Shown here: positions 7,358 through 16,995 of the stretch, in pieces
How positions within the stretch are numbered: position 1 is the first letter of the stretch
Layout: the number at the start of each line of letters is the position of its first letter
Assembly (NCBI GenBank): GCA_015062085.1
Contig: SUVI01000069.1
Location: 1 to 18,797 of the forward strand
Reading direction: 5' to 3'
Length of the DNA stretch: 18,797 nucleotides
Source of the DNA: Planctomycetaceae bacterium
GTDB taxonomy: Bacteria; Planctomycetota; Planctomycetia; Pirellulales; Thermoguttaceae
Notes under the pieces: generated by a model
The model's input: the letters and a program-made list of their open reading frames with translations, nothing else
What the model was told of the DNA's origin: nothing
Databases searched by the model: none
Position numbers and translations under genes: made by a program

Positions 7358-10009
7358 TCACGAGTTTTTCAAAATTTTTAACTGAGCCTCAACATGCTTC
7401 AGGTCCTTGGGATCCAGATCCTGATTTTTCTGCTGAGCCTCCTTAAACTGTTTCATTGCTTCTTCAAAATACTGTATCGCCTCTTCCTTTTGCCCCAGCG
7501 CAAGAGCAGTGTCGCCAAGATGACTGAAAACGACAGGGTCATCCAGATCCTTCGCAGCCTCTTTCAGCGTCTCGTACGCCGTCTCAAACTCTCCAAGCCG
7601 ATAGTAGATCCATCCCAACGTATCCAAATACATCGGGTTTCCAGGTTCCGCCTTCAGCGATTCCCGGGAATATTGCAGTGCGCGCGCCAAACGCCGATTT
7701 TCGCAGGCCCAAAGGTACGCAAGGGAATTCTTGGCGGAAGCGTCATCCGGAAATTCATCCAAAATACTCCGTATCAGTTCTTCCGCAGCCTCTCGGTTGC
7801 CAAGACGCTCCTCGACCACGGCCGTCATATTTCGGATCATCGAAACCGCACGACGGTTAAATTCCGCACTAAAATTGGTCTGAAGCTCATCCAGCAGCTT
7901 TCTTAAAAGTACCCGCGCCTCTTCATACCTCTGAGTCTGCTGGAGCCAGTTCGCCTTCAAAAAGATGAACTCCAGATCGTCAGGATCCCTCTCCAAAAGG
8001 GTCTGGATCAAACTCTCCGCCTCCTCAAACCGTCCAAGCATGAGCAGAGAATAGGCGTGTGCGACCGAAAAACGCATCTCGCCCGGGATCCGGCTGCGAA
8101 GTGTTCGATAGCACTGTTCCGCCAATTCCAGCGCATCTTCGCCTTCCAAGACCGCACAGATCTCAAGCACGAACTGTATGATATTCTCTCGATTTTTGGA
8201 CGTGATCTTCGTCCGTTCCAGCTCCGCGGCAGCCAGAGAACAGAACATCAACGCAAGCTCCGAACGCTCCATGCGATGCGCGGCGACCGCAAGAAAACCA
8301 TATTTCGCCCACAAAAAATTCTGCGAACTGCGGCGCTGCCGGCTCTCCGATGCTCTATCTGGAGCCGTTTCCCCCTCTTTTTCGATCTCCTGCAGCGCAG
8401 CCGTAAAAAGCTGATCCGCAAAACGGACAAATGACTCATCCTGCAGGGCACGCTCCACGGCATCATCCAAATCGGCGGCACGCTCCGTCTCTTTCGCCCC
8501 GGTCTGATCTGCGTCCGCACTCGCAGTTTCCGCACTCGCACTTTCCGCGCTCGCACTTTCCGCACTCGCACTTTCCGTACTCGCAGTTTCCGCGCTTTCC
8601 GCGCTTTTCAGTTCCTCTGCTCCCGAGCCGGCGTAACGTTTCTCTCTTTCTTCCAAAAGCTGCAGGAACTGCCCGCAAAGATCTTCCAAAAGCAGCGTCG
8701 GACCAAAATCCACCTCGGAATTTCGGATCAATCTCCAAAACGCCTCTTCAAAATGCTCACGCTCGCCCAAGTGTGCCGCGAGGACCATCGTATCCAGCGC
8801 ATACCGTTCCAGATCTGTACTCCACAGTTCCCGGTAGATCGCAAACGCCCGTTTCTTGGCGTCCTTTCCGCCGATACTCTTCTTTTCCGCTTTTTCTCCA
8901 GACTCTGTATCCTCGGCCTCGATCGCCAAGTACGCATACTCCTGCGCGATCCGAGCCTTTAAAGCCGTAGAGTCAGGCCGCTTTTTCTGAATATTTTCCA
9001 GGAACGTCAGCATCTCCTCTTCACGTCCCAGCGTTCGGAGGATCGCCTCCAGAAGCGCGAACGGCTCGCCTTCCTCCTCATGGCCCAACTCATAGGCCTC
9101 AAGAGCCAGCTTCAGCGCACGCTCCGCTTCCTTCCGCACATATGCGATCCTAGCCGATTCGAATGCCTGGAGCGAACGCAATTCATCTCGCTGTCCCTGC
9201 GCCTCCTCTTCCGAAAGTTCCCCTGCCGCCAGCTTCTGCTCATACAATTGCATCAGCTCGCCAAGGAGCGTCTCCGCTTCATCCGCCAGCTCTTTTGTGA
9301 TGCAGACATCCAGCAAAAGAAGCAGATTTACCTCGCGGCTGTCCTTAAACAAAACCAGCTCCTCTTCCCGGATCCCATACCGCTGCGACTCTTTCAGCAT
9401 CATGTGGACCGCTCGTAAAGAAACCAGCGCACGATCCAGATTTCCAGCCTGATATTCCGCCCAGCCCAATCGGTCATGGATCAGCATGCGCAGCGGTCCC
9501 GCCTCGTTCACCGGTACCGTCTCAAGAAGCGCCCGGTACGTCCGTACCACACGCTCATTTTCATCCAGTCGAGCAGCACACGACGCTAAACGGTCCAAAA
9601 CAGGAAGCCCAAGAAGGGATGGATCGGAAATTTGGTCGAAATATCGAAACGCCTCATCGTAACGTTTCTGCTGGACCGCCAACGAAACCAGAGAAATCAG
9701 GACCGCATCAGAAGAAACATACTGACAGGCACGCTCGTAGCATTGGATCGCCTGTCTTTCGCGCTTTTCAGCCTCAAAAACTCGTCCCCGAAGAAAAAGA
9801 TGCTCGGCAGTGAGAAGATCCTGCTCCGCTGCCCCAGGGCCTTTCAGCACCGGCTGAAAATCTCCCTGAAGGACCGAATACCCCGTCACCGGAGCATCTC
9901 CACCCGTTTTCAGTTCCTGACCGGCACAAAGATCCCCCAGACCCCAGAAGAAAATGGGGCACAAAAAAGCAGAGCAGACCTTCTGTACATTCTGAAAATG
10001 AACTCTCAT
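7358..10009 (-). CDS. Exported TPR-repeat protein
   Basis: An 883-residue protein made mostly of tetratricopeptide-like helical pairs, so probably a protein-protein interaction scaffold outside the cytoplasm. The chosen ATG at 10009 is preceded by GAGGGAG and gives a clean signal peptide (VCSAFLCPIFFWGLGDLCAG); a GTG at 10048 in the same frame would add 13 residues before it and has a worse ribosome site. TPR-like units are seen near the N terminus (AEKRERQAIQCYERACQYV) and strongly in the C-terminal third (NPMYLDTLGWIYYRLGEFET, then PVVFSHLGDTALALGQKEEA). Residues about 468-500 are a low-complexity Ser/Ala/Glu tract between the two halves. No lipobox is evident. The gene follows the HhH-GPD-like gene by about 100 bases and precedes yebC by 10. 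Its link to the translation genes is positional only. Confidence 0.85.
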   Translation of the reverse strand: MRVHFQNVQKVCSAFLCPIFFWGLGDLCAGQELKTGGDAPVTGYSVLQGDFQPVLKGPGAAEQDLLTAEHLFLRGRVFEAEKRERQAIQCYERACQYVSSDAVLISLVSLAVQQKRYDEAFRYFDQISDPSLLGLPVLDRLASCAARLDENERVVRTYRALLETVPVNEAGPLRMLIHDRLGWAEYQAGNLDRALVSLRAVHMMLKESQRYGIREEELVLFKDSREVNLLLLLDVCITKELADEAETLLGELMQLYEQKLAAGELSEEEAQGQRDELRSLQAFESARIAYVRKEAERALKLALEAYELGHEEEGEPFALLEAILRTLGREEEMLTFLENIQKKRPDSTALKARIAQEYAYLAIEAEDTESGEKAEKKSIGGKDAKKRAFAIYRELWSTDLERYALDTMVLAAHLGEREHFEEAFWRLIRNSEVDFGPTLLLEDLCGQFLQLLEEREKRYAGSGAEELKSAESAETASTESASAESASAESASAETASADADQTGAKETERAADLDDAVERALQDESFVRFADQLFTAALQEIEKEGETAPDRASESRQRRSSQNFLWAKYGFLAVAAHRMERSELALMFCSLAAAELERTKITSKNRENIIQFVLEICAVLEGEDALELAEQCYRTLRSRIPGEMRFSVAHAYSLLMLGRFEEAESLIQTLLERDPDDLEFIFLKANWLQQTQRYEEARVLLRKLLDELQTNFSAEFNRRAVSMIRNMTAVVEERLGNREAAEELIRSILDEFPDDASAKNSLAYLWACENRRLARALQYSRESLKAEPGNPMYLDTLGWIYYRLGEFETAYETLKEAAKDLDDPVVFSHLGDTALALGQKEEAIQYFEEAMKQFKEAQQKNQDLDPKDLKHVEAQLKILKNS

Positions 10010-10108
10010 CCGGATCTCCCTCTGCTTACTTGCCCCAAAAATCTCCACAAACTGCCGAAACGCTCCAAACTTCAGTTTCCCAAAGCGGATCGCTCCGCCG
10101 CAAACAGC

Positions 10109-11476
10109 CTATTTCCCACTCTTCGGCGATTTCGCAGCCTTGGTACTCTTGACCGTCTTCGATTCCTTCGCAGCCTTTTCTGTCTTCACTGTTTTCTTGG
10201 CCTTTTCAGCCTTTTCAGCCTTTTCAGCTTTTTCAGCCTTTTCTGCCTTTTCTGCCTTTTCAGCTTTCCCAGCTTTCTTCGCCTTTCCAGCTTTTACCGC
10301 CTTCTTACTGCTTTCTGGCGTTTCAGACTCCAGCTTCTCGGCAGATCCAGGCTTCGAAACAGACTCCTCGCTCTTCTTAACGGATCTCCGAGCCGATTTC
10401 TTTTTCGGTGCCTCTTGAGAAACTTCCAGAAGTTCCTCCTGGGCCCCTTTCTTCCCCTTTTTCACCGGCTTGTCGGCAGCCGACTCTTCATCCGCAGATT
10501 TTTCGGCCGTCTGTTTTTTGCTCTTTACCGATTTCCGCGCCGGCTTTTCAGACACCACATCCTGAACGTCCTCTCCTAATTCCTGGAAACCATCTCTCCC
10601 CTGCATCTGTCTACGGGAAGACTCTTCCAGGTAACTCTGTTTCGCAAGCTCTTCCTGGTTTTCGTAAATGTCCTCGTAACGCTCTTTCTGCTCACGGCCA
10701 TAGTAATCCGGGTCGTTCTTCAGGACGTCCTCAATATTTGCCTTCTTCGGCACGACTACCGGTTCTGGAGTCTCCATCGTGTTCTCGATGCGAACTTCAC
10801 GGCGGCGCGGCATCCTGTCACGAAAATCCGGAGCAAAAGATTTCAGGAACGAAATGATCTTGCGCGCTTCAGGATTCTGCACGAACATCGCAGCCATTTG
10901 ATGGAGCAGAGAGAAAAATTCCATCCCCTGGTTCTTCGAGATCGCACGATTCAAACCAGCAACTTCACACTGGTCGATGTCTTTCTCCGAAATGATCCCC
11001 AAAACATAAAGAAGACGCTTTTCCCCATTTCCGACCGGGATCCCATGACGACCAAATGCGACCTGAGCCGTGTAGTTGATCGAAAATGGCGTGCCGCCCG
11101 GGATCGATTCCAGTTTCTCGTAAGCCTCCTTGATGGTCTTCTTCCGAATATCATCCAAGTCAAATGTGTACCGCTCTTCAAATACGGAACGGAGGATCTT
11201 CCGCAGCTTCACGGCCGTCCCGCGCGGATCCGGCAGCTGCGGCATCAGTTCCGCAAGTTCCGTCGTACTGCTCACTCGAACTTCATTCCAGCCCGACATC
11301 GTCTGGACCAGAGCACTGAATGCGGTATTCGCGGCTTCAAAGGTGGCGTCTTCCAGGCACGTCGCATACAGAAAATGCTCCAAAACCGTCCGCTCCACAG
11401 GCTCGACGGCTGAAAATTTCTTTTTCAGTTCCGAATAGAAACGCTTCAAAACGTCCGTACGGTTTGATGAACTCAT
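10109..11476 (-). CDS. Degenerate endonuclease III-like (HhH-GPD) protein with Lys/Ala-rich tail
   Basis: A 455-residue protein. Residues about 25-220 resemble the HhH-GPD fold of endonuclease III: VLEHFLYATC matches the first helix, WNEVRVSSTTELAEL the motif before the hairpin, and LESIPGGTPFSINYTAQVAFG with GIPVG the helix-hairpin-helix and catalytic strand. The hairpin Lys of Nth (LPGVGRKTA) is missing, the catalytic Asp (VDTH in Nth) is replaced by VGNG (Gly149), and only two cysteines exist (40, 170), so the [4Fe-4S] loop is absent. Base-excision activity is therefore unlikely; a DNA/RNA-binding or structural role is inferred. Residues about 305-455 are Lys/Ala/Ser-rich like histone H1, with AEK repeats at about 402-426. 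GGGAGG lies 5 bases before the ATG. It sits 47 bases after rbfA in the same unit. The family link rests on motif recognition. Confidence 0.7.
   Translation of the reverse strand: MSSSNRTDVLKRFYSELKKKFSAVEPVERTVLEHFLYATCLEDATFEAANTAFSALVQTMSGWNEVRVSSTTELAELMPQLPDPRGTAVKLRKILRSVFEERYTFDLDDIRKKTIKEAYEKLESIPGGTPFSINYTAQVAFGRHGIPVGNGEKRLLYVLGIISEKDIDQCEVAGLNRAISKNQGMEFFSLLHQMAAMFVQNPEARKIISFLKSFAPDFRDRMPRRREVRIENTMETPEPVVVPKKANIEDVLKNDPDYYGREQKERYEDIYENQEELAKQSYLEESSRRQMQGRDGFQELGEDVQDVVSEKPARKSVKSKKQTAEKSADEESAADKPVKKGKKGAQEELLEVSQEAPKKKSARRSVKKSEESVSKPGSAEKLESETPESSKKAVKAGKAKKAGKAEKAEKAEKAEKAEKAEKAEKAKKTVKTEKAAKESKTVKSTKAAKSPKSGK
10201..10272 (-). repeat. 9-bp coding repeat (AEK) in the basic tail
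   Basis: Seven 9-bp units of CCTTTTCAG or close variants (plus strand) plus one decayed unit encode consecutive Ala-Glu-Lys triplets in the C-terminal tail of the HhH-GPD-like protein. Frame is preserved by any gain or loss of a unit. Confidence 0.9.
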
Positions 11477-11523
11477 CTATTCCTCCCTATCCTTGAAAAG
11501 TCTGTGCGGTTACGCCGCTTGGA

Positions 11524-11952
11524 TCACTCATTCCCTTCACTCGGAGCACTTGCAGAAACGTCTGCCGCCTCTTCCTTCAGCTCGCCAATGCACGTTTCAC
11601 GATCTTCTTCCGGAGGAAGGACCTCACGAAGAAGTTTCGCGATCTGGATCGAATGCTTCACCCCTTTATCCAGCACAAACAATACGCGCGGTGTATAACG
11701 CGTCTGGATCCGGTCCGCGATCTTTCTCTGAAAAAATCCGGCCGCATTCTGAAGCCCTTTCAGGCACAGCTTCTGCTTCGCCTCCGTTCCCATGATGGAA
11801 ACGTGTACCTTCGCCTGCTGCATATCGCCCGACACTTCCACGTACGTCACCGTCACGTCTGACACACGCGGATCCTGAATATCACGCAGGATCGACATTC
11901 CGATTACTTCTCGGATCGCTTCCGCAGCTTTCAAAACTCTTCTCGTAGCCAT
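11524..11952 (-). CDS. rbfA: Ribosome-binding factor A
   Basis: A 142-residue protein of the RbfA family, the single-KH factor that binds the 30S subunit and helps mature the 5' end of 16S rRNA. The sequence shows the family's opening (RRVLKAAEAIREVIGMSIL), the DPRVSDVTVTYVEVSGDMQQAKVHVS strand block, and TPRVLFVLDKGVKHSIQIAKLL near the end of the fold; the last 25 residues are an acidic tail. Length is normal for the family (about 120-140 plus tail). It starts 48 bases after the infB stop, with AAGGG seven bases before the ATG, and fits the widespread nusA-infB-rbfA order. Confidence 0.95.
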   Translation of the reverse strand: MATRRVLKAAEAIREVIGMSILRDIQDPRVSDVTVTYVEVSGDMQQAKVHVSIMGTEAKQKLCLKGLQNAAGFFQRKIADRIQTRYTPRVLFVLDKGVKHSIQIAKLLREVLPPEEDRETCIGELKEEAADVSASAPSEGNE

Positions 11953-12000
11953 TCACTACCCTTCTTTGACTCTTTTCAATGTTCTGATCACGCGCAATAC

Positions 12001-15000
12001 TTAAAAGGTTCGTGCGACCGACTCGATCTGGAATGCTTCGAAAATGTCGCCTTCCTTCACGTCATTGAAGCCCGCAAGACGCATACCGCATTCGTAGCCG
12101 TCACGCACTTCCTTCACGTCATCCTTCTCTCGCTTGAGCGTATCCAGGGAGTACGTACCGATCACGCGGTTATTGCGGATGATACGGATCTTGCAATCTC
12201 GCAAGATCGAACCGGAAGTCACGCGGCACCCAGCCACCGTACCCACTTTCGAGATCTGGAACGTCTGCTGCACCACCGCTCGCCCAAGTTCTTTCTCGTG
12301 CTCTTCCGGAGTCAGCATCCCTTCCAGCGCGGCCTTCACATCTGCTGTCAGCTGGTAGATGATGTCGTAACGGCGGACCTGAACGCCTTTCTGCTCGGCA
12401 AGTGCACGCGCATTTTCATCCGGAACGACGTTGAAACCGACGATGATCGCATCCGACGCATCGGCAAGCTGTACGTCCGCTTCCGTGATACCGCCCACGG
12501 AGGCCTGGAGGATCGAGATCTGCACTTCTTCATGCTCCAGCTTGCCAAGCTCTTTCTTGATGGCTTCGATCGAACCGCGGACGTCCGTACGCAGAATAAT
12601 GTTCAGCGTCTTGACCTCTTTACTCCCGAGCGAATCGAAAAGACCTTCCAGCGTAACGTGCGACTTCGCACTTCCGGCAAGCTGGGAAAGATGCTCCTGT
12701 TCCGCACGTTCTTCCGCAAGACGACGGGCATCTGCGATCTCTTCCAATACGTAAAATTTATCCCCGGCGCCCGGTGCGGAATCCAAACCGAGAACATTTA
12801 CCGGGATCGCTGGACCGGCACTCTGGTACTTTTTGTGTGCGTCCAGCGTATCGACCATCACCTTCACGCGCCCGTACGTGGAACCGCAGACCATGACGTC
12901 GCCCGTGTGGAGCGTACCGTTCTGCACGAGCAGTTTCGCCACGACGCCGCGTCCCTGCTGGATCGAAGATTCCACACAGACTCCGCGGGCAGCGCGCTCC
13001 GGATTCGCACGAAATTCCTGAAGTTCCGCGACCATCAGGATCGTTTCCATCAGATCGTCGATACCCTCGCCGGTCAGAGCTGAGCAGCGGACAACTTCCA
13101 CTTCACCGCCCCATTCGCTCGGGGTCAGCTCATTCGCTGCGAGTTCCTGAAGGATGCGCATTTCGTTGACGCCCGGAAGGTCGATCTTGTTCAGCGCGAC
13201 GATGATCGGCACTTCTGCCGCTCGTGCGTGACTGATCGCTTCTTCGGTCTGCGGCATGACGCCGTCGTCGGCTGCGACGACGATCACTGCTATGTCCGTC
13301 GTATTCGCTCCGCGGGCTCGCATTTCCGTGAACGCCTCGTGACCCGGAGTATCCACGAAGGTCACCGATTTGTCTTCGTACTTCACATTGTACGCACGGA
13401 TGTGCTGCGTGATACCGCCTTTTTCGCCGGAGACCACATTGATGTTGATGATCCGGTCAAGCAGAGACGTCTTCCCGTGGTCAACGTGACCAAGGAACGT
13501 CACGACCGGAGGACGCGCGACCAGATCTTCCTCATTATCGTCATCTTTATCCAGCTCGCCGAGAAGACGTTCTTCCAGCGTCACTTCAGGACGAATATCG
13601 ACCGGAATGCCGAAAGATTCCGCCAAAAGCTGGACCGTCGTTTCATCCAGTGCAGACGTGATCGTCATCGGCATGCCGAATTCCATCATCAGTTTGCCAA
13701 GCACCTTCGCGGCCGTCAGACCGACGCCTTCGGCAAACGATCGGACGGTAAGCGGAAGCTGAAGGACGTAGCTGCTCTTACGCGGCGCGGCAACATTCGC
13801 GGTTCCGCTGCCTCGCTGTTTCTTCCAGCGGACCCGGGAACCATCGTCATCATCGTCATCCATACTGATCCGACGGCTGCGTCCACGTTTATCCACGGCG
13901 CCGAAACGCGGGTCGCGTCCAGGGGCGTACTGATTTTCCATCTCGCCGTTTCCTGTACGCCTACCCGTTTCCTTACGCTGTTTTCCGGCCGTCTTCTTGC
14001 CGAATTTCGACACGGTCTCATCCATCGCGACGGGAACTGGCATCGAGGAACGGATATTTTTATCCGAAACTCCCGTACTGCGGCGATTCTTTTTGTCGCC
14101 CTGACGATCCGAAGACCCTGTACCGGACCCAGACTTCTCGCGGCCTTTCCCGTCTTTCCCGTCCTTGCCATCCTTACCGTCACGGCCGCGATTGCGTCCA
14201 TCTTTGCCGGCATCTTTCGTACGGGTCTTTTCCAACTCCTGTTCCATGCGGCGCATGATGGAATCATCACCGGCACGGGCAGCAAGGATCTCTTCCTTCG
14301 TCAAACGGAGCGCTGGCTTCATCGCGCCTTCTGAGTCCGCAGGTTTCTTCGCGACCGGCGTTTTCGCTGCAGGCAGAGGTGCGAGACGCAGACCTGGTGT
14401 ACGGCGTTCTTCACGGTGACTGTGAGTCTTCGGAGACTCTTTGTCGTCATGACGGGCAGGACGATTACCGGAAAGTGTCGGCATGGATGTGTCAAATGCG
14501 GGACGGACCGGCGCGGCGATCTGTGCCTGCATCGCAATCTTTTCCGCGACAGAAAGACTAGGGGTACGGCCAACCGAGTCCGAAGAGGCATCTTTTCTCG
14601 ATTTTTTGGAAGAAGCTGCGGCATTCTTACGCCGATCTCGCCCCATTCCGTCCTTCACCGATTTACGTCCATCTTTCGAAAGCGGCCTCGTTCCGGCTGC
14701 GGTCCGTTTCTCTTCTGAACGCTCCGTTCGTGCGTCCTCCGCGTCGCCACCACTCTTCATTTCCTGCGGAATGTCCGATGCGTTTTCGGATCTTTCCGGC
14801 AATACCGTTTCGGAAACCGTCTCTGAAGACGCAGGACCACCGTCCGACACATTCTGTACACTCTCTGCTGTTCCCGAAGACGGACTCTTCACGTCGATCT
14901 CTTGTGTATTTTCAGAAATCTGCGTATCGATAGATCCCGACTGCGGCTCAACGGAAGCATCCGCAGAGGCAAATGCAGCGGTATTTTCAGATTTATCCTG

Positions 15001-15615
15001 CAAAACACGATCCTGCGGCAAGATACCTTCCGAAGAAACACTTTCCGATGTTTTCGGCGTCTCAGCTTTCGGCGTCTCAGCTTTCGGCGTCTCAGCTTTC
15101 AGCGTCTCAGCTTTCAGCGTCTCAGCTTTCGGCGTCTCAGCTTTCGGCGTATCAGCTTTCGGCGTCTCAACTTTCGGCGTCTCAACCTTCAGCGTCTCAA
15201 CATTCGACACATCCGCTTTCGGCGTCTCAACTTTCGGCGTCTCAGCTTTCGGCGTCTCAACTTTCGGCGTCTCAACCTTCAGCGTCTCAACATTCGACAC
15301 ATCCGCTTTCGGCGTATCGGCTTTCGGTGTCTCGGCCTTTTCTGTGCGGCGCGGCTTGGAGGGAAGTGTCGGCACACGGCCCGAAACCAATCCTTTGGGA
15401 GGTTCCACTGGCCGCGGCGCATCCGCGATCGGAGTGCGGGAAGGACGTGCCGTTCCTTTTGTAAAGTGCTCTCGGACCTTCACCGCATCTTCGTCGGAGA
15501 TAATGGCCAATGCAGAACCTCCCTTGATGCTCAGGTTATTCTGATTGCACCACTCCATTACCAAATTTTTATCGACATTTAATTCTTTAGCTAATGCAAA
15601 AACCCGAATCGACAA
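12001..15615 (-). CDS. infB: Translation initiation factor IF-2
   Basis: The GTPase that delivers initiator tRNA to the 30S subunit and drives subunit joining. A TTG start at 15615 is preferred: it gives the family opening [19 protein letters not shown] and is preceded by GGGAG at 8 bases, while the in-frame ATG at 15649-15651 would add 12 unlike residues and lacks a ribosome site. From the TTG the protein has 1204 residues, much longer than the E. coli form (890). It holds an N-terminal IF2_N domain (about 1-50), 19 tandem five-residue units at 93-187, a long charged disordered linker, a second IF2_N domain (about 617-680), then the G domain: GHVDHGKT 709-716, GITQH 734-738, DTPGHE 755-760, NKID 809-812, SAL 845-847. 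Domains II to IV follow to the end. All GTPase motifs are intact. It lies between nusA and rbfA. Confidence 0.95.
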   Translation of the reverse strand: MSIRVFALAKELNVDKNLVMEWCNQNNLSIKGGSALAIISDEDAVKVREHFTKGTARPSRTPIADAPRPVEPPKGLVSGRVPTLPSKPRRTEKAETPKADTPKADVSNVETLKVETPKVETPKAETPKVETPKADVSNVETLKVETPKVETPKADTPKAETPKAETLKAETLKAETPKAETPKAETPKTSESVSSEGILPQDRVLQDKSENTAAFASADASVEPQSGSIDTQISENTQEIDVKSPSSGTAESVQNVSDGGPASSETVSETVLPERSENASDIPQEMKSGGDAEDARTERSEEKRTAAGTRPLSKDGRKSVKDGMGRDRRKNAAASSKKSRKDASSDSVGRTPSLSVAEKIAMQAQIAAPVRPAFDTSMPTLSGNRPARHDDKESPKTHSHREERRTPGLRLAPLPAAKTPVAKKPADSEGAMKPALRLTKEEILAARAGDDSIMRRMEQELEKTRTKDAGKDGRNRGRDGKDGKDGKDGKGREKSGSGTGSSDRQGDKKNRRSTGVSDKNIRSSMPVPVAMDETVSKFGKKTAGKQRKETGRRTGNGEMENQYAPGRDPRFGAVDKRGRSRRISMDDDDDDGSRVRWKKQRGSGTANVAAPRKSSYVLQLPLTVRSFAEGVGLTAAKVLGKLMMEFGMPMTITSALDETTVQLLAESFGIPVDIRPEVTLEERLLGELDKDDDNEEDLVARPPVVTFLGHVDHGKTSLLDRIININVVSGEKGGITQHIRAYNVKYEDKSVTFVDTPGHEAFTEMRARGANTTDIAVIVVAADDGVMPQTEEAISHARAAEVPIIVALNKIDLPGVNEMRILQELAANELTPSEWGGEVEVVRCSALTGEGIDDLMETILMVAELQEFRANPERAARGVCVESSIQQGRGVVAKLLVQNGTLHTGDVMVCGSTYGRVKVMVDTLDAHKKYQSAGPAIPVNVLGLDSAPGAGDKFYVLEEIADARRLAEERAEQEHLSQLAGSAKSHVTLEGLFDSLGSKEVKTLNIILRTDVRGSIEAIKKELGKLEHEEVQISILQASVGGITEADVQLADASDAIIVGFNVVPDENARALAEQKGVQVRRYDIIYQLTADVKAALEGMLTPEEHEKELGRAVVQQTFQISKVGTVAGCRVTSGSILRDCKIRIIRNNRVIGTYSLDTLKREKDDVKEVRDGYECGMRLAGFNDVKEGDIFEAFQIESVARTF
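15055..15339 (-). repeat. 15-bp coding repeat in infB with a nested 90-bp duplication
   Basis: Nineteen 15-bp units encode five-residue words such as [20 protein letters not shown] and NVETL. A larger block including the unusual words [20 protein letters not shown] occurs twice, 90 bp (30 residues) apart, so a block of units was duplicated after the units had diverged. The tract lies in the disordered linker of IF-2, away from its functional domains. Confidence 0.95.
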
Positions 15616-15786
15616 TCGACACACTCCCTGACGGCAGGCCTGCCGCCTCATGGCAAATTAACTTACATGGAGAGCCTCCCGACAGACCACCACGGAACTG
15701 TCGTTACGGAAACGCAAACCGTCACGGCTTTCGACTCTCCCGTAGAGAAAACATTTCGCTGGTTTGAAAACGAAACAAGGCATCCA

Positions 15787-16995
15787 CTAGTCCTGTTCAT
15801 CTCGCACCACATCCTGCTGCGCATCCTGTTCTTCACTGCGACGCTCAGCTTCTTCAATAATGGCATCCACTTCTTCGGCAGAAAGTCCGCTCATCTCCAT
15901 CAGCGCATCCGGCTCGATGATCGAAAGGTCATCGTAGGACATGAAACCCTCGCCGGTGAGGCTGTTTGCAAGATCCGGAGTCACTCCGTCGATCGAACAG
16001 AATGCGGCAACTGCCTGGTCGAGCTGGCCCTGCAGTTTATCCTGCGTCATGATCTCGATGTCCCACCCGCACAGTTTGCTCGCGAGCTGCACGTTCTGAC
16101 CGTGACGGCCAATGGCTATCGAGAGGTTCGGCTCGTTCACCAGAACGATCGCACGACCAAGCATACTGCAAAGGATCACGTCCTCAACGACCGCAGGCTG
16201 AAGCGCCTCCATGATGAACTCGATCGGATCGCCGGACCACTGCACGATGTCGATGCGCTCGCCGCCAAGTTCATCCACGATATTCCGGATCCGGTTACCG
16301 CGCATACCGACACAGGCGCCTACACAGTCAACGCGCTGGTCAACGCTCCAGACCGCAACTTTCGAGCGAACTCCCGGCTTACGCGCGATACTCTTGATCT
16401 CGATCACGCCGTCCGCGATCTCCGGGATCTCATGTTCAAAAAGACGAGCCACAAAAACCGAACGGATCCGGCTGAGCGTCACCTTCACGCGGGAGGCCTG
16501 CTTACGGACATCCACGATCACCGCGCGCACCCGGTCACCAATGCGGTACCCTTCGCCGCGTCCGCCGCGTCCTGTACCATGGATCTGCTCCGATTTCGGA
16601 AGATGCGCTTCCATACCCGAAAGTTTCACCGTACAGCCTCCCTGTTCGAACCGGCCGACAGTACCCATGACCATCTGATTGACCTGGCTCTGGAATTCTG
16701 CATAGATCCGGTCACACTCCGCCTCGCGGATCTTCTGGATCATCACCTGCTTAGCCGTCTGCGCACCGATACGCTTCACGATCTCTTCCAGCGAGATCGA
16801 CTCGCCGTTGAATGCCGCATTGACTTCTCCCGACACGCGATCGATATGCACAGAAATCATATTTTCATCGCCGGGGTAATTCTTCTTCATCGCCGAGATC
16901 AGAGCCGCCTCAATGCCTTGAAACACCTCTTCTTTACCGATGCCTTTGTCACGATGAATCGTATCTACGTACCTAAGCAGTTCACTTGGGTTCAT
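15787..16995 (-). CDS. nusA: Transcription termination/antitermination factor NusA
   Basis: A 402-residue RNA polymerase-binding elongation factor acting in pausing, termination and rRNA antitermination. Residues 1-100 form the polymerase-binding N domain (MNPSELLRYVDTIHRDKGI); about 105-180 the S1 domain (VMGTVGRFEQGGCTVKL); about 195-320 two KH domains with GMRG at 230-233 and GRHG at 296-299, the latter in NLSIAIGRHGQNVQLASKL. Residues about 335-375 look like a single helix-hairpin-helix acidic repeat, then a short Gln/Glu/Asp tail; this is shorter than the E. coli protein (495), which has two acidic repeats. AAGGAAG lies 4 to 6 bases before the ATG. There is no rimP between it and the tRNA gene upstream. 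The opening residues match what I recall from planctomycete NusA. infB follows after a gap of 135-171 bases. Confidence 0.95.
   Translation of the reverse strand: MNPSELLRYVDTIHRDKGIGKEEVFQGIEAALISAMKKNYPGDENMISVHIDRVSGEVNAAFNGESISLEEIVKRIGAQTAKQVMIQKIREAECDRIYAEFQSQVNQMVMGTVGRFEQGGCTVKLSGMEAHLPKSEQIHGTGRGGRGEGYRIGDRVRAVIVDVRKQASRVKVTLSRIRSVFVARLFEHEIPEIADGVIEIKSIARKPGVRSKVAVWSVDQRVDCVGACVGMRGNRIRNIVDELGGERIDIVQWSGDPIEFIMEALQPAVVEDVILCSMLGRAIVLVNEPNLSIAIGRHGQNVQLASKLCGWDIEIMTQDKLQGQLDQAVAAFCSIDGVTPDLANSLTGEGFMSYDDLSIIEPDALMEMSGLSAEEVDAIIEEAERRSEEQDAQQDVVRDEQD

Noticed and set aside
13228..14334. Plus-strand open frame (368 codons) over infB
   Set aside because: Antisense to the IF-2 G domain and linker; no recognisable protein.
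15663..15866. 67-codon minus-strand frame between nusA and infB
   Set aside because: Most of it overlaps the 3' end of nusA in another frame; no domain. Only its final ATG TAA with GGGAGG is of interest and is reported separately.
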